DNA from: Muricea muricata
Lineage: Eukaryota; Cnidaria; Anthozoa; Malacalcyonacea; Plexauridae
DNA length: 64,000 bases
Direction: 5' to 3'
Assembly: GCA_963855995.1 (NCBI GenBank)
Contig: OY979716.1
Location: 45,589,213-45,653,212 of the forward strand
Made by a program: the position numbers and the translations under genes. Of the stretch, positions 1-9,501 are shown one piece after another (position 1 is the first letter of the stretch; each line of letters begins with the position of its first letter). Under the pieces are notes generated by a model. It did not search any database and had not been told where the DNA came from. It saw only the letters and a list, made by a program, of their open reading frames with translations.

Positions 1-714
1 GCATGCGGGCGGGGATCAGAAACTAATATACAACAAATAGTGGCCTTATATGACGAAGGGCTTGATGACTCTGACAGTGCAATGGAGCCTGGACCCCATA
101 CTATCGCCGTACCCAAGGAGGCCACTACCCAGCAATGCAGACCTTCAGGGGGTATGATCCCTTCTCCTGTGCCATGATGACTACCATGAGTGGCCCGACA
201 TTTGGACGTGAAGCGCCCGCCTGTCAGGGGTCCCTCACCTATGATGGTGGATGGTGGAACGACATGATAATTGGCTAGAATGCGCCGTCAAATGCACCCT
301 CGAATGGGTTCCGAACACCGAAAAAAATTGTTAACCTGACGTGACCACTGCAGCGAGCCACCAGTCAAAAATTAACCTAAGAACCCCAAACCCCCGACCT
401 CCCGGGACTATGGCAGTACAACCAATGAAGGCGACCCCCACATCCCAGGGACCGAGAGTCCAGGGCCAATAGGCTCAGCTACACGCTGAGACAAACAAAA
501 AACTCAGCTACAAACACCTGCTGAGACGAGATGGTGCAATTGAAATGACATGGAATCGAAAAAACAGAGCCGCCAACCGGAACAGATAGTACACTCAGAA
601 TAATAACTCTGCTGGCCGCGAGGAGGCCACAGGTCACGCTGAAAACCTAATGCATGCTAAATTTATCTAGAGCATGCAAGACAGAAAGACGAAAAACGTA
701 AAACCCTAATAAGG
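1..714 (-). other. Element A 3' UTR and possible flank
   Basis: No supportable coding sequence. Two adjacent hairpins lie at 474-490 (CTCAGC/GCTGAG, 5-nt loop) and 503-525 (same arms, 11-nt loop). They are in the 3' UTR relative to ORF2 and could be RT-recognition structures. I cannot place the boundary between the 3' UTR and flanking DNA; no poly(A) or microsatellite tail is evident. Confidence 0.45.
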
Positions 715-3700
715 TCAAGTACTATGGTATGCGATAATAAAACATACAAGACAAAAGGACAATGGACAGCGCAGGACAAAAAGACACACAAACACACAAA
801 AACAGGACAACACCAAGACGGAAATAACATGAAAACGATATAAATCATGATAACACATCCTGATGTTCTCCACTGACATGTAACCAAGGAGGCCACCGGG
901 CAGCCACGACTCAATGAACAGGTCGCGTGGGCAGTGCCGCTGCTGGATTTTCACCACAAAGCGCAAAGACGATATTACGGATGCCAGAATCGCCGAGTAG
1001 AGCACCGGTGTCCGATCGAAGCGAACTCTGTTCCGGCCAATCCACAGACGATGCCTAATAATGCCAAGCAAACAGGGAATAACGGGAGGGATCGACATGG
1101 ACCGGCCATAACCAACTAGGAGCTGGGAAGGAGACGGTTGGGTAGTCAACGAGACAGCACGCTTAACAAGAGACTGGTACAAAGCGAAAATCTGCCGCCC
1201 CACTGGGCACTGGGTAAATAAATGCACTAACAATTCAGCAGCACCACAGTGATACAACGGGTCGACCGTTATCCCAAAACGGACCAAGCGATCAGCGGTG
1301 TGAAGAATCCCGTGCACGATCAACCAATTAGTATCTCGGACGGGTCTGATGAAGCGCCATAGATGGAGGTTCGACCAAACCATCGACCATTCGACGTCCA
1401 GACCCCACGAACGATATCTGGAGACACATCAGTGTTCAATACGGTCCATTCGTGAAAATTGATCATACAAAAAACGAACAGACAGCGATAAAATTGGGTG
1501 TGAAGATACGTCGGATTGGCCAACGTGGATGATGCCGTGTTCCAGCCGTCGTGAAAGCGCAAGCCACGAAACCATAACCGATCGATAAAAAGAAGGCAAC
1601 AGATTGAGCGCGGTTTGAGACGGAGCAGCAAGAAGTACCTGTTCCAGGGAACGTCCCGCGAACGCAACACGTAATGAATGGCGAAAGAAGAAAGTGGATG
1701 GGTGATCCACATTTTCAACCAACCGACGCACCCACATAACATGTAGCGCAGAAATTTTGTGGTGAAGATTGACCACATTAAGGCCACCTCGGTTAATACG
1801 TTGCGTGACAGAGGAGCGCGCCAAACGCTCGCGTCGCTGCTGCCACACAAAAGAAAAAACCCACGAATTGATGGTCTGCTGGAGATGGCACGGCAGTACA
1901 AGGAAAGACGCCAGGTACCAAAAAAAGACTCAGTCCAAAGGCCCACCGAGGCCCGGCCATGGTAGGACAACCGCCGTGTCAGCCACTGAGATAAAACAGC
2001 ATCCAACTTCTGTAGAGGCGGGATCCATGATTCATCAGATTCCATATTAGATACCTGAGCACCCATGATGGTGATGTGCTGAGAAGACCAGTTCAGCTGA
2101 ATGGGGCGATGGGTCCGCGTAGCCCAGGATCCGACTAAAAGGCCATGGGACTTTGTCACGTTAAGCTTGGCTCCAGACGCAAGTTTGTATCGGCGAAAAA
2201 GCGAAAAAACTTCAAGGAGGGCAGCGTCAGACATGACGAACACCGAAGTGTTGTCCGCATATTGGTAGAGCTTGGCACAACTATGGCCAGGAAAAGAAAA
2301 ACCGTCAATGACAGGACTGTTCCGAATGGTACTCGCAATAGTCTTGGCCATGATGACATAGAGCAAGGGGGGTAATGGGCAACCCTGGCGGACGCCACGT
2401 GAGACAAAAAATGGCTCAGAACTCTCGCCATTAACCAGCACACGTGAGGAAATACCACATTCGAAAGGATGAGCCCAAGTTCATTGCTGCTAATACCAAA
2501 GCAAAAACGACCAGTCAACCCTGTCGAAAGCTTTTTCTTGGTCCAAAGACAGTAAGGCTCCGCCCAAATCACGTCGATTTGTGTCAGAAACTATATCCTG
2601 CAAGAGATGATTATTCACTACGGGGTTACGACCGCGAACCCCACCGGATTGATCCGTGTGAATAATCGAGGGGAGAACTTGAAGTAAACGATTGGCAATT
2701 GTCTTGGCCGCGATCTTGTAGTCAACACAGAGCAAAGTTATAGGGTGCCAATTCTTCATCTCCAGAAAATCCCCTCACTTGTACAGTAGAGTGATCAGCC
2801 CGGATCGCTGAGACGAAGAAAGACAACCCGTGCGATAGGAAGTATTAATCACTTTCACCAAGTCACTCCCAAGCACCGGCCAAAAGTGTTGATAAAATTC
2901 GGCGGGAAGACCATCAATGCCAGGCGATTTCCATCTAAAGCAGCCTTGCACTCGTCCAGGGTTAATTCACCCTCACAAGAACTACGCTCCTCGTCCGTCA
3001 CCCGTTGACAGAGCTGACTTAAAAAGAAGTCTTGCTGCGTAACATGTAGCGGCTGAGCAGTGAATAACAAGACGTAAAAAGCAACCCAAGCATGCAAGAT
3101 AAGGGTCAAAGAAGAAACGACTACATCTCCAAGGGTCTTGATCGCCCTGAAAGTTCGGTTTTCACCATGCTTTCTTTCTAGATTTGAAAAGTAGGCAGTC
3201 GAGGCCTCGCCCTCTTCTGCCCACTGCACGTTAGCTCGCATCCAACAGCCATGAGCGTGCTGGCGATGAGCATCTTACAGTTCAGATTTCGTGTCATCAA
3301 GTAGCAGATCAACATCCTCCCCCATCTCCGCCCGACGGTGAAGAAAAAAGAGAGTGCGCTCCAAAGAAGAAACACGACGACGGAAAGCACAGGCTTGCTT
3401 CGAGTTCGAATGAATTAAGCATCGAAGGCGGGCCTTGCCCGCATCCCACCACACACACAAAGAGTAGAATGACCGCTTCTCGGCCTGCCAAGACTCCCAA
3501 AACTGAGTCACTAAGAGGATGAACTTGCCATCCTTGAGGTGAGTCATGTTGAATTTCCACACCCCAGGGCCACGATGTATGGAATTAGGAAGCGCAAATT
3601 TCATATAAACATAAGAGTGATCTGAGCGAAAAATGTCGATCGAGAGCAAAAATGGTAGGAAAAAAGCGCTAACCCAAAACATATCAAGGCGCAATGCTTG

Positions 3701-4311
3701 GAGGCCATGAGACCGATGCCATGTATATGCAACGGCATCAGGGTGGTTCACCCGCCATGCGTCGTGCAACTCGAATGTAGACATTAACCGCGAAAGAGAC
3801 GTGGACCAATTGTATGCCCAAGGCGACAAGGGGTTGCATCCACGACGATCCTTGAACGGATCCACCACCGTGTTAAAATCACCGCAGATTATACACGGCA
3901 AAAACGGGTCGAGGATGGGGTATAAGGAATCAAAGAATACAGTGCTCTCCACAGCCTTATTTGGATCGTAAACGTTACAAACCTGGAAGGTTTGAGAGTG
4001 CATAGTAAATTGTGCACACACCAAATGACCTGCTTGGTCGGTGGCACAAGAAAACAGGTCAATTGAAGACTTGCTACCCCACTACTACGATTAGTGCCGG
4101 GGGACGATACACACTGTAATGGCGGATGAGAAGGCCAGCTTCTCTGGCATCATCCAACCAGGCAGAAAATTCCCTTGGTAGAGACCGAGTGTGTCTCTTG
4201 TAAGCATAAAATATCAACCTGACAGCAGTTGAGCCACGAAAACAGGGTATCTCTGCTATCGGTTGAGGGCAATCCTTGACAATTTAGAGTAATGATCTCC
4301 AAATTAGCCAT
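715..4311 (-). pseudogene. Element A ORF2: endonuclease-reverse transcriptase, broken
   Basis: It starts at ATG 4311 with an AP-endonuclease N-terminus (LNCQGL, then CLQETH) and breaks near 4150. The endonuclease continues at 4024-3275 with GDFN and SDHS motifs. A linker fragment (QWAEEGEAS) is at 3241-2855 and RT blocks at 2759-2490 (LSLDQEKAFDRVDW). From 2441 come RGVRQGCPL and then YADN, where the second catalytic aspartate of YADD is replaced by Asn. The C-terminal region (1383-715) still contains the L1/Tx1-like tail, but its Cys-His motif is eroded. About 1200 codons in total, the normal size for the family. At least four frame changes make it non-functional. Confidence 0.8.
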
Positions 4312-4323
4312 CAAAGTGTAAAA

Positions 4324-5774
4324 TTAGTGAGACAATTTACGCTGCGGCTGAGAACCAGGTCTCAGAACACGGCGGGTGCCAACAACAGGCAGAGGACAAG
4401 TACTTTCGCGCACAAAGGGAGACAAGAGATCGGTTGGCTGCGAAGCCGAAGAAGAAACAATTTTATTTTCGGGAGTAGGTTGAGTGAGAGGATAGTCCTG
4501 AGAATCGAGATCCGTTACCGTGCTTATTGGTTCATCAACTTTGTCGGGGTCCTTAGGGGTATCCAAATCCGGGTCCAATGTCAAATCATCATCATCAGGC
4601 AGCGGAGTGGAGCTAGCCCTATTGACAATCTCCGCTTGCAAAAACAAAGAGGAAAAGCGGGATTGAATGACCTTTCCACACTTAAGCTCTTGCGTAACGG
4701 TACTTTCCGAGCTATCGGAACTACTGCCACTTGACAGCACCCGTTTCATAGGCAGAGAGTCTGAAACCTCTTGCGCATCTTCATAATGCTCGTCTTCAGA
4801 ACCAGCCAGGGTCCATACTATCAGAGTCAGAAGTAGAAGTATCATCACCGAGCTCATAAGCTCCCTGGGAACCCGAGCCTTCATCTACAATCTTTAGACC
4901 CTGATCATCTATATCTTGGGATCACCATGGCCCAAGCCCTCACTATTAGTGGTCTGACAAGCCTGCTCGCCCGCACCGTTAATCTGCAGACTGGGATCCA
5001 CTATCGCTGTACTTACTACTACATTAACCTGACCAACAGGGTCATCACCATTATGCTTCAAACTAGAGGCCAGATTCTCGCAACCGGTCGTCAAATCCTG
5101 AGACCCTTCGACTGGGACATCTGAGCCTTCACCACCAAAAGTCGTCAGACTCGGTGGCCCATCCACTGCAGAATTAATAGCCACTGAGGCGGGAACAACC
5201 GCCGGGCACTCGTTAGAAATATTTTCATCGTCGTCGTCCTGGCCACGTCGTCCTGGTCATTAACAGTGCCAGCCACCACATGGTCCACAACTGAACCAAG
5301 AACTTCATCGGCCAAATTGCGCCTTGCTGGAGAATGTAAGGTTGGAGTTTCCTCCTCTACAGCGTCCACAGCTGGGACAGTTAAGTCAGCACGGGGGCAA
5401 TTTGCCCGAGTATGCCCTAATTGCCTACAGGCAAAACAGGTTGGGGTCTGACCGAGGTAAAAGATATTGCACCAATGTCCGGCGATTTGAAGAGAAGATG
5501 GGATAGGATTTGTAATCTCCATTAAAATATTACGAACCCCTACATAAACACCCTGGTAGATATCCATCTTAACATGCAGAATTTTCCCAAAAGGGCTTAA
5601 AGCAGAAGTTAATGCGTGGTTTGGGATCCCATAACTCAAACGTGTCACATTCACCCATTTGGCGGTGCGACATGGACGAAATACAACATGCTGGCCATGA
5701 TAATCAAACCCTAAATTCTGAACCTCCTCGAGAGCTCTTGGAGTACATGTCACCCGAACTTTCCTGGGAGACAA
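4324..5774 (-). pseudogene. Element A ORF1: RNA-binding CCHC protein, broken
   Basis: An RRM-like N-terminal half (from about 5774, possibly starting further upstream) is followed by a CCHC zinc knuckle at about 5400-5450 (CFACRQLGHTRANC) and an acidic, low-complexity C-terminus ending at 4324. A frameshift near 5200 separates the knuckle part from the tail, and a stop at 4909 interrupts the tail. ORF1 proteins of Tx1 elements coat the element RNA and act as nucleic-acid chaperones. The stop lies 12 nt before the ORF2 ATG, so ORF2 would need reinitiation or internal entry. Confidence 0.7.
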
Positions 5775-5840
5775 AAGAACAAATGCCTTGAAGAGGTCTG
5801 AAAAATTACAGGGGACTTGGCCTCGAAAAGAATCAATAAC

Positions 5841-6597
5841 ACTCTACCGTGACCTTCGGCTGTTCTTCGACGGCTGGTAGGTCCACGTCCGCTGTACGGT
5901 TAGCGAACGGAATACGAATGATACAAATAACTACGATAATAAATAAACTACTAATCAATAAGTTATAGACAAACGCGGGTTGAAAAGAACCACCGCCTAT
6001 AAAGAGCCGAGAAAACTGGGCTACGGGGATCAGTCGCGCACCTCCCCCCGTACACAAAAAATCAACAAGACAAAAAAGGTCCCCTCCTTTCCGATTGCCC
6101 CGTGATGGGCCCCCGGGATCAGAAACAGACCCACGAAACTAAACACACCCGCCCACTAAAATGAACGCACACAGCGTGTGGTGCACCCACACTATAAGAC
6201 ACAAATAAAAATAAAACTCACGTCACACGCCCACTGCGCGTGCGATAAAATAAACAGGAATCAGGCCAAAAATTACTCAGCCAGGACACGGGACCAAGAA
6301 CTGGACCAGCACTCAGAAACCAGGTCAAGGAGCAGGACCAAACAAGGGACCAAACTTATTGACCGGACGCTTAACAGGAACAGGAACCAGGCAAAGGAGC
6401 CGGACTAACCAATGGACCAAACTTCTTGACCGGGACGCACAGGATAGGACCAAAACTGCACCAGGACACGACTTGACAGCGACGGATGTCAACCAGAAGG
6501 AGCGTCTTCTCCACCAAGAACTTCTTAACAGGAACAAACAACAATAAGATTCGTCAGCAGGACTTCGTAAGAACCTCTTGATCTTCGGTAATTTTCA
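5841..6597 (-). other. Element A 5' UTR with degenerate tandem repeats
   Basis: Non-coding. Between about 6290 and 6480 a unit containing GGACCAAACTT(A/C)TTGACCGG is repeated, along with many degenerate AGGAACAGGAACC/GGACCA words. Internal 5' repeats are common in LINE promoters. Right at the 5' boundary, 6586-6597 is a 12-nt stretch separating U2-like AAGATCAAG (6577-6585, minus) from the U2 head. Confidence 0.5.
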
Positions 6598-6621
6598 TTA
6601 GCCAAAAGGCCGAGAAGCGAT
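6598..6621 (-). ncRNA. U2: U2 snRNA 5' end (nt 1-24), gene interrupted by element A
   Basis: On the minus strand it reads ATCGCTTCTCGGCCTTTTGG followed by CTAA, identical to the universally conserved first 24 nt of metazoan U2. Element A begins immediately afterwards. After a 12-nt insertion, U2-like AAGATCAAG reappears (6577-6585), then similarity ends. The gene is therefore interrupted and non-functional here; branch-point recognition, Sm and 3' stem-loop sequences are absent. Confidence 0.85.
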
Positions 6622-7028
6622 ACCTTGGCTGGGATGGACAAGCCTTTATCGCCCTCGCTTTGGCGTGCGTGCACGCGGTGCTTTCGTGAGTTGAGTTTGC
6701 ATCAGAGTTGCTCGCGCAGCACGCGAGCGAGCCGTTTTGAGCATGCAGGTCACGTCATGCATATAGCATGTGCGCCGTCTACGGCTTTCCTCGTCACCAC
6801 GCGCAAACTTCCGGCGATTCAACAACACGATTGGCATTAAAACAGCAAAGGCAGACAGTTCGCGAGACGAGACCGAGACATAGTACCGTGTATAGCACCA
6901 GCTGTGACTGCTGCTTTTCATTTTCACTACTCATTGTCCAAGGTTCTCTAATAGTCTCTGTCTCGGTCTATTTACCTTGGCGGCGCATTCTAGACACTGC
7001 CGAATGACTATATGTTATTAGATGACAA
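6622..7028 (-). promoter_or_regulatory. Spacer between U1 3' end and U2 5' end; presumed U2 promoter region
   Basis: This 407-bp GC-rich stretch lies upstream of the U2 head and downstream of U1, both on the minus strand. It should hold the U2 PSE/DSE if the U2 copy was once real. A GATAAAGG word lies at about -24 to -31 relative to U2 nt 1 (6645-6652); I cannot call a specific PSE without a species consensus. No ORF or repeat is supported. Confidence 0.4.
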
Positions 7029-7193
7029 GAGGGGACGAGCGCGAATGCAGGTCTCCACTAGCAGAAATTCTACCCTCGAGTTACCCACATTAGGGGTAAC
7101 CGCAGGAGTCAACCCAGTCTTAGTGCAATGAAAGGGCCTCATCCTGAGAGGACCTCCTAGTTGATCACGGTGCCTCTTGTGTCAGGTAAGTTT
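7029..7193 (-). ncRNA. U1: U1 snRNA, full length but diverged (probable pseudogene)
   Basis: Reading the minus strand from 7193, similarity to U1 runs in order over about 165 nt (human U1 is 164). Seen are the 5' splice-site-pairing CTTACCTG; GTGATCA in the stem-loop I region; CATTGCAC of the stem-loop II loop (7123-7130); stem-loop III; an Sm-like AATTTCTGC (7061-7069); and the stem-loop IV tetraloop TTCGCGCT. The U1-70K loop (normally GATCACGAAGG) reads GATCAACTAGG and many stem positions differ, suggesting a dead or variant copy. The 5' end abuts the 3' end of LINE B1, so its own promoter is displaced. Confidence 0.85.
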
Positions 7194-7561
7194 ATATTTT
7201 AAAGATGGCGATTCCGTCCCTACTGAGGGAACATGCAATGAAATGCCATATTTCAGGGTGTGCACCCGCACGCAAACGACTGGGGAGTCGAGCTCCAACC
7301 CTGACTAAATATGTGCACTGGCTATTTCTTTTTGCAGTGACGCGGCACTATCACATATTTAGTGCTAACATCAATACAAAAGGACATATTGACGAACGAG
7401 ACAGTAAACAGGACAGAAAACAACATAATCACAAAACAAACATATAATGCATGCCTAATTCGATTATGATTACATGCCCCTACAATTAAAAGCTAAAATT
7501 AGCTACCTATACTAAAACACACTAAGGTCACACCGAGATTAAAAAGAGAATAAAAAGACAC
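7194..7561 (-). other. B1 3' UTR with conserved hairpins
   Basis: Three structures shared with the other B elements are present. The U1A-site hairpin is at 7205-7249 (outer ATGGC/GCCAT, core TCCCT/AGGGA at 7217-7230). A GGGT/ACCC hairpin lies at about 7257-7268. A T-arm-like 5+7+5 hairpin is at 7281-7297, with one stem mismatch in this copy. The heptamer that is ATTGCAC elsewhere is mutated to ATTGCAT. Confidence 0.6.
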
Positions 7562-8328
7562 TCAGAAGGCAAAGATCAATTCCGTGCCCTCAAAGTGCCC
7601 CAAACAACCGCGGGCAAGCCACTCCCGCTCAAACGCACAAATTTGAGCAGGAGACCTACACCGCTTACTAAGTAAACCCAAAATAAATTTCACTTTGGCT
7701 ATAGCCTGACTAAGGCATTTTGATGCAACCGGCAGATGTTAAAGACTTCCTCTATGGAGTCATCTGTGGTCACCGCGACAGTCGTATCGTCGGCATACCC
7801 TGAGCTCCTAAACTCCTCCAAAGAATTTGGAAGTGTAATGCCGGTTAGTTTTGGAGACGTCCGAAGACAGACGGCAAGCACTTCGATTGATAGGACGTAA
7901 AGTAGTGGGGATAACGTACACCCTTGCTGTACCCCATGTGAAGGAGAAAAAAAGGAGGAAGTCCAACCATTGATAACAATGGCCGACTCTATATTATTAT
8001 AGAATAATTTGATCCAATTTATGAAGTCAGGACCAAAGTTAAAGGAAGAGAGTATGCGGATGAGAAAACCCCAGTCTACTTGATGAAAAGCCTTCTCTTG
8101 ATCGACACAAAAGCGCAAGCGGGAGATTTTCTCGATCCACATACTCCAAGAGATCTCGTATCAGAGAGAGATTCTCCGAAATGGTGCGGCCAGGAACACC
8201 ACACGTGATAATAACTCCGCCAGACACATACGATGGCAAAAGGGTCGTGGCAGACTTCACCCGTGGTTGGATCTCTAATGGACTTCATGGCTTGTTTGCC
8301 ATCCTTCTTGGTTAATTAATCCCAATTA

Positions 8329-8913
8329 ATGCATCTGTTGATCGATGGACACCCAATTGAGACAGTGCGTTCACATAAAGTACTGGGACTCACGATCCAA
8401 AACAACCTGAAATGGGATGAACATATCTATGAAATAGTCTCAAAGGCATCCAAACGATTGCATATCCTCCGGGTGTTGCGCCAAAGTGGTATTCCTCCTG
8501 CAGACCTTCTCACTGTGTATATTGTGTATATTGCGTTAATACGCTCAATCCTTGAATACTCTTGTGAAGTTTGGCACAGCTCTATCTCGTGCTATTTATC
8601 TGACAAACTTGAGAAAATCCAAAAGCGAGCCTTGCGTACTATATACCCTGAACAAACTTATAAAGATGCGTTGCTGTTGGCTGGTATCACCAAATTGGAG
8701 ACTAGACGTGAAGATCTATGTTTGAAGATACTCACGAAGATAACCAGAGGTGGTCCCCTTACACAATACATGACCCAGACTAGATCGAACGAGCATAATT
8801 ATTTTATTAGATCACTAAATAATTTATCAACTTATAAATGTCGAACTGATCGGTTTAAAAATAGTTTTTTTCCAAATACAATTAAGATTGCTAATAGTAA
8901 ACAGTGCTGGTGA
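8329..8913 (+). pseudogene. CR1/L2-like reverse transcriptase C-terminal fragment
   Basis: 194 codons starting at an internal Met, open to a TGA. It contains the post-catalytic signatures of the group: LGLTIQNNLKWDEHI, then LEYSCEVWHSSI, then QKRALRTIYP and LETRREDLCLKIL. Catalytic blocks and endonuclease are absent (5' truncation). The reading frame is intact, so the insertion may be fairly young. CR1, L2 and RTE-X tails resemble each other; which it is cannot be settled by eye. Confidence 0.75.
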
Positions 8914-9025
8914 GACTTGATCTTAACTTTGTCCTAACAACCATTGTAAAATCTTATATTATTATAGTATTTTAATGTAAGCACATTGTACTTCACGTTA
9001 TGTGCGAATTTGTGCTATTAAACAT

Positions 9026-9056
9026 CATCTTATCTTATCTTATCTTATCTTATCTT
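9026..9056 (+). repeat. (ATCTT)n microsatellite tail
   Basis: Six tandem ATCTT units directly at the 3' end of the CR1/L2-like fragment, acting as its 3' tail. Confidence 0.95.
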
Positions 9057-9501
9057 AAAAAAGGTGTTGTGGGCAGGATTTCGATTTGGTGCATATAATG
9101 AGATGAAACTAAGGGATTCATCCCCTAAAGATACTGAAGCTTGGGCAAAACGTCCAGCATCATTACGGATGATTTTATCTATTTTGTAAGTATCTTTTAC
9201 TAAAATGGCTGTGCCACCACTTTTATTGGTGAAACAAGAGGAGGCGGCGTGAAAGCTTGAGTTATGGAACTACCATCTGATAGATTCGTGAGAAGAGGCA
9301 TGCGTCTCCTGAAGACAAACGAAATCCACCTTCATGCAATGTAACCAATCGATAAAGGCAGTCCGTTTTCTATGATCATTTAGACCGTTAACATTTATTG
9401 ATATTAGATTAAAATTCATGGTCTAAGAAATGGAAGACAGGTAATGTTGGATACATTAACTGTAGGGCACGAATCTCTCGAAGCGATTCGGGCAAACTAG
9501 A

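Larger units (their letters stand above)
1..6597 (-). mobile_element. Element A: U2-associated Tx1/L1-type non-LTR retrotransposon, decayed
   Basis: Two-ORF LINE on the minus strand: 5' UTR (about 5841-6597), ORF1 (4324-5774), ORF2 (715-4311), then a 3' region running to the window edge. ORF1 has a CCHC knuckle and ORF2 an AP-type endonuclease plus reverse transcriptase, the Tx1/L1 layout. The 5' end abuts U2 snRNA nt 1-24 at 6598-6621. U2 is a known target of Tx1-clade Keno elements, so a Keno-like lineage is likely (inference). It differs clearly from the B family to its right. Several frameshifts, stops and an RT catalytic change show it is dead. Its true 3' end and the expected downstream U2 remainder are not seen and may lie outside the window. 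Confidence 0.75.
8317..9056 (+). mobile_element. 5'-truncated CR1/L2-type LINE fragment
   Basis: A plus-strand insertion inside B1 ORF2. It holds the C-terminal RT/thumb region of a CR1/L2-group ORF2, about 110 bp of 3' UTR and a terminal ATCTT microsatellite, the tail type of that group. No target-site duplication is evident, and about 1 kb of B1 sequence that should lie between the flanks is missing, so insertion was accompanied or followed by a deletion. Confidence 0.7.
7562..9419 (-). pseudogene. B1 ORF2 remnant
   Basis: The endonuclease N-terminus from ATG 9419 (ISINVNGL, VCLQETH) runs to about 9060. Then comes a foreign LINE insertion, a short linker (SIRDPTTGEVCHDPF) and a deletion joining it to RT (8142-7740: QEKAFHQVDW, GVQQGCTLSPLLY, YADD intact). 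A second deletion near 7740 joins RT to the last approximately 55 codons, which end at TGA 7562. Most of the endonuclease C-terminus, fingers and the thumb/zinc region are missing. Confidence 0.75.

Noticed and set aside
1..70. Possible U2 remainder after the 3' end of element A
   Set aside because: ATCAGA, ATA and ACA words occur in an order faintly like the U2 region that follows nt 24, but gaps are needed everywhere and no run longer than about 8 nt matches.
7281..7297. tRNA gene in the 3' UTR
   Set aside because: Only a T-arm-like hairpin is present; no acceptor stem, anticodon arm or A box could be placed around it.
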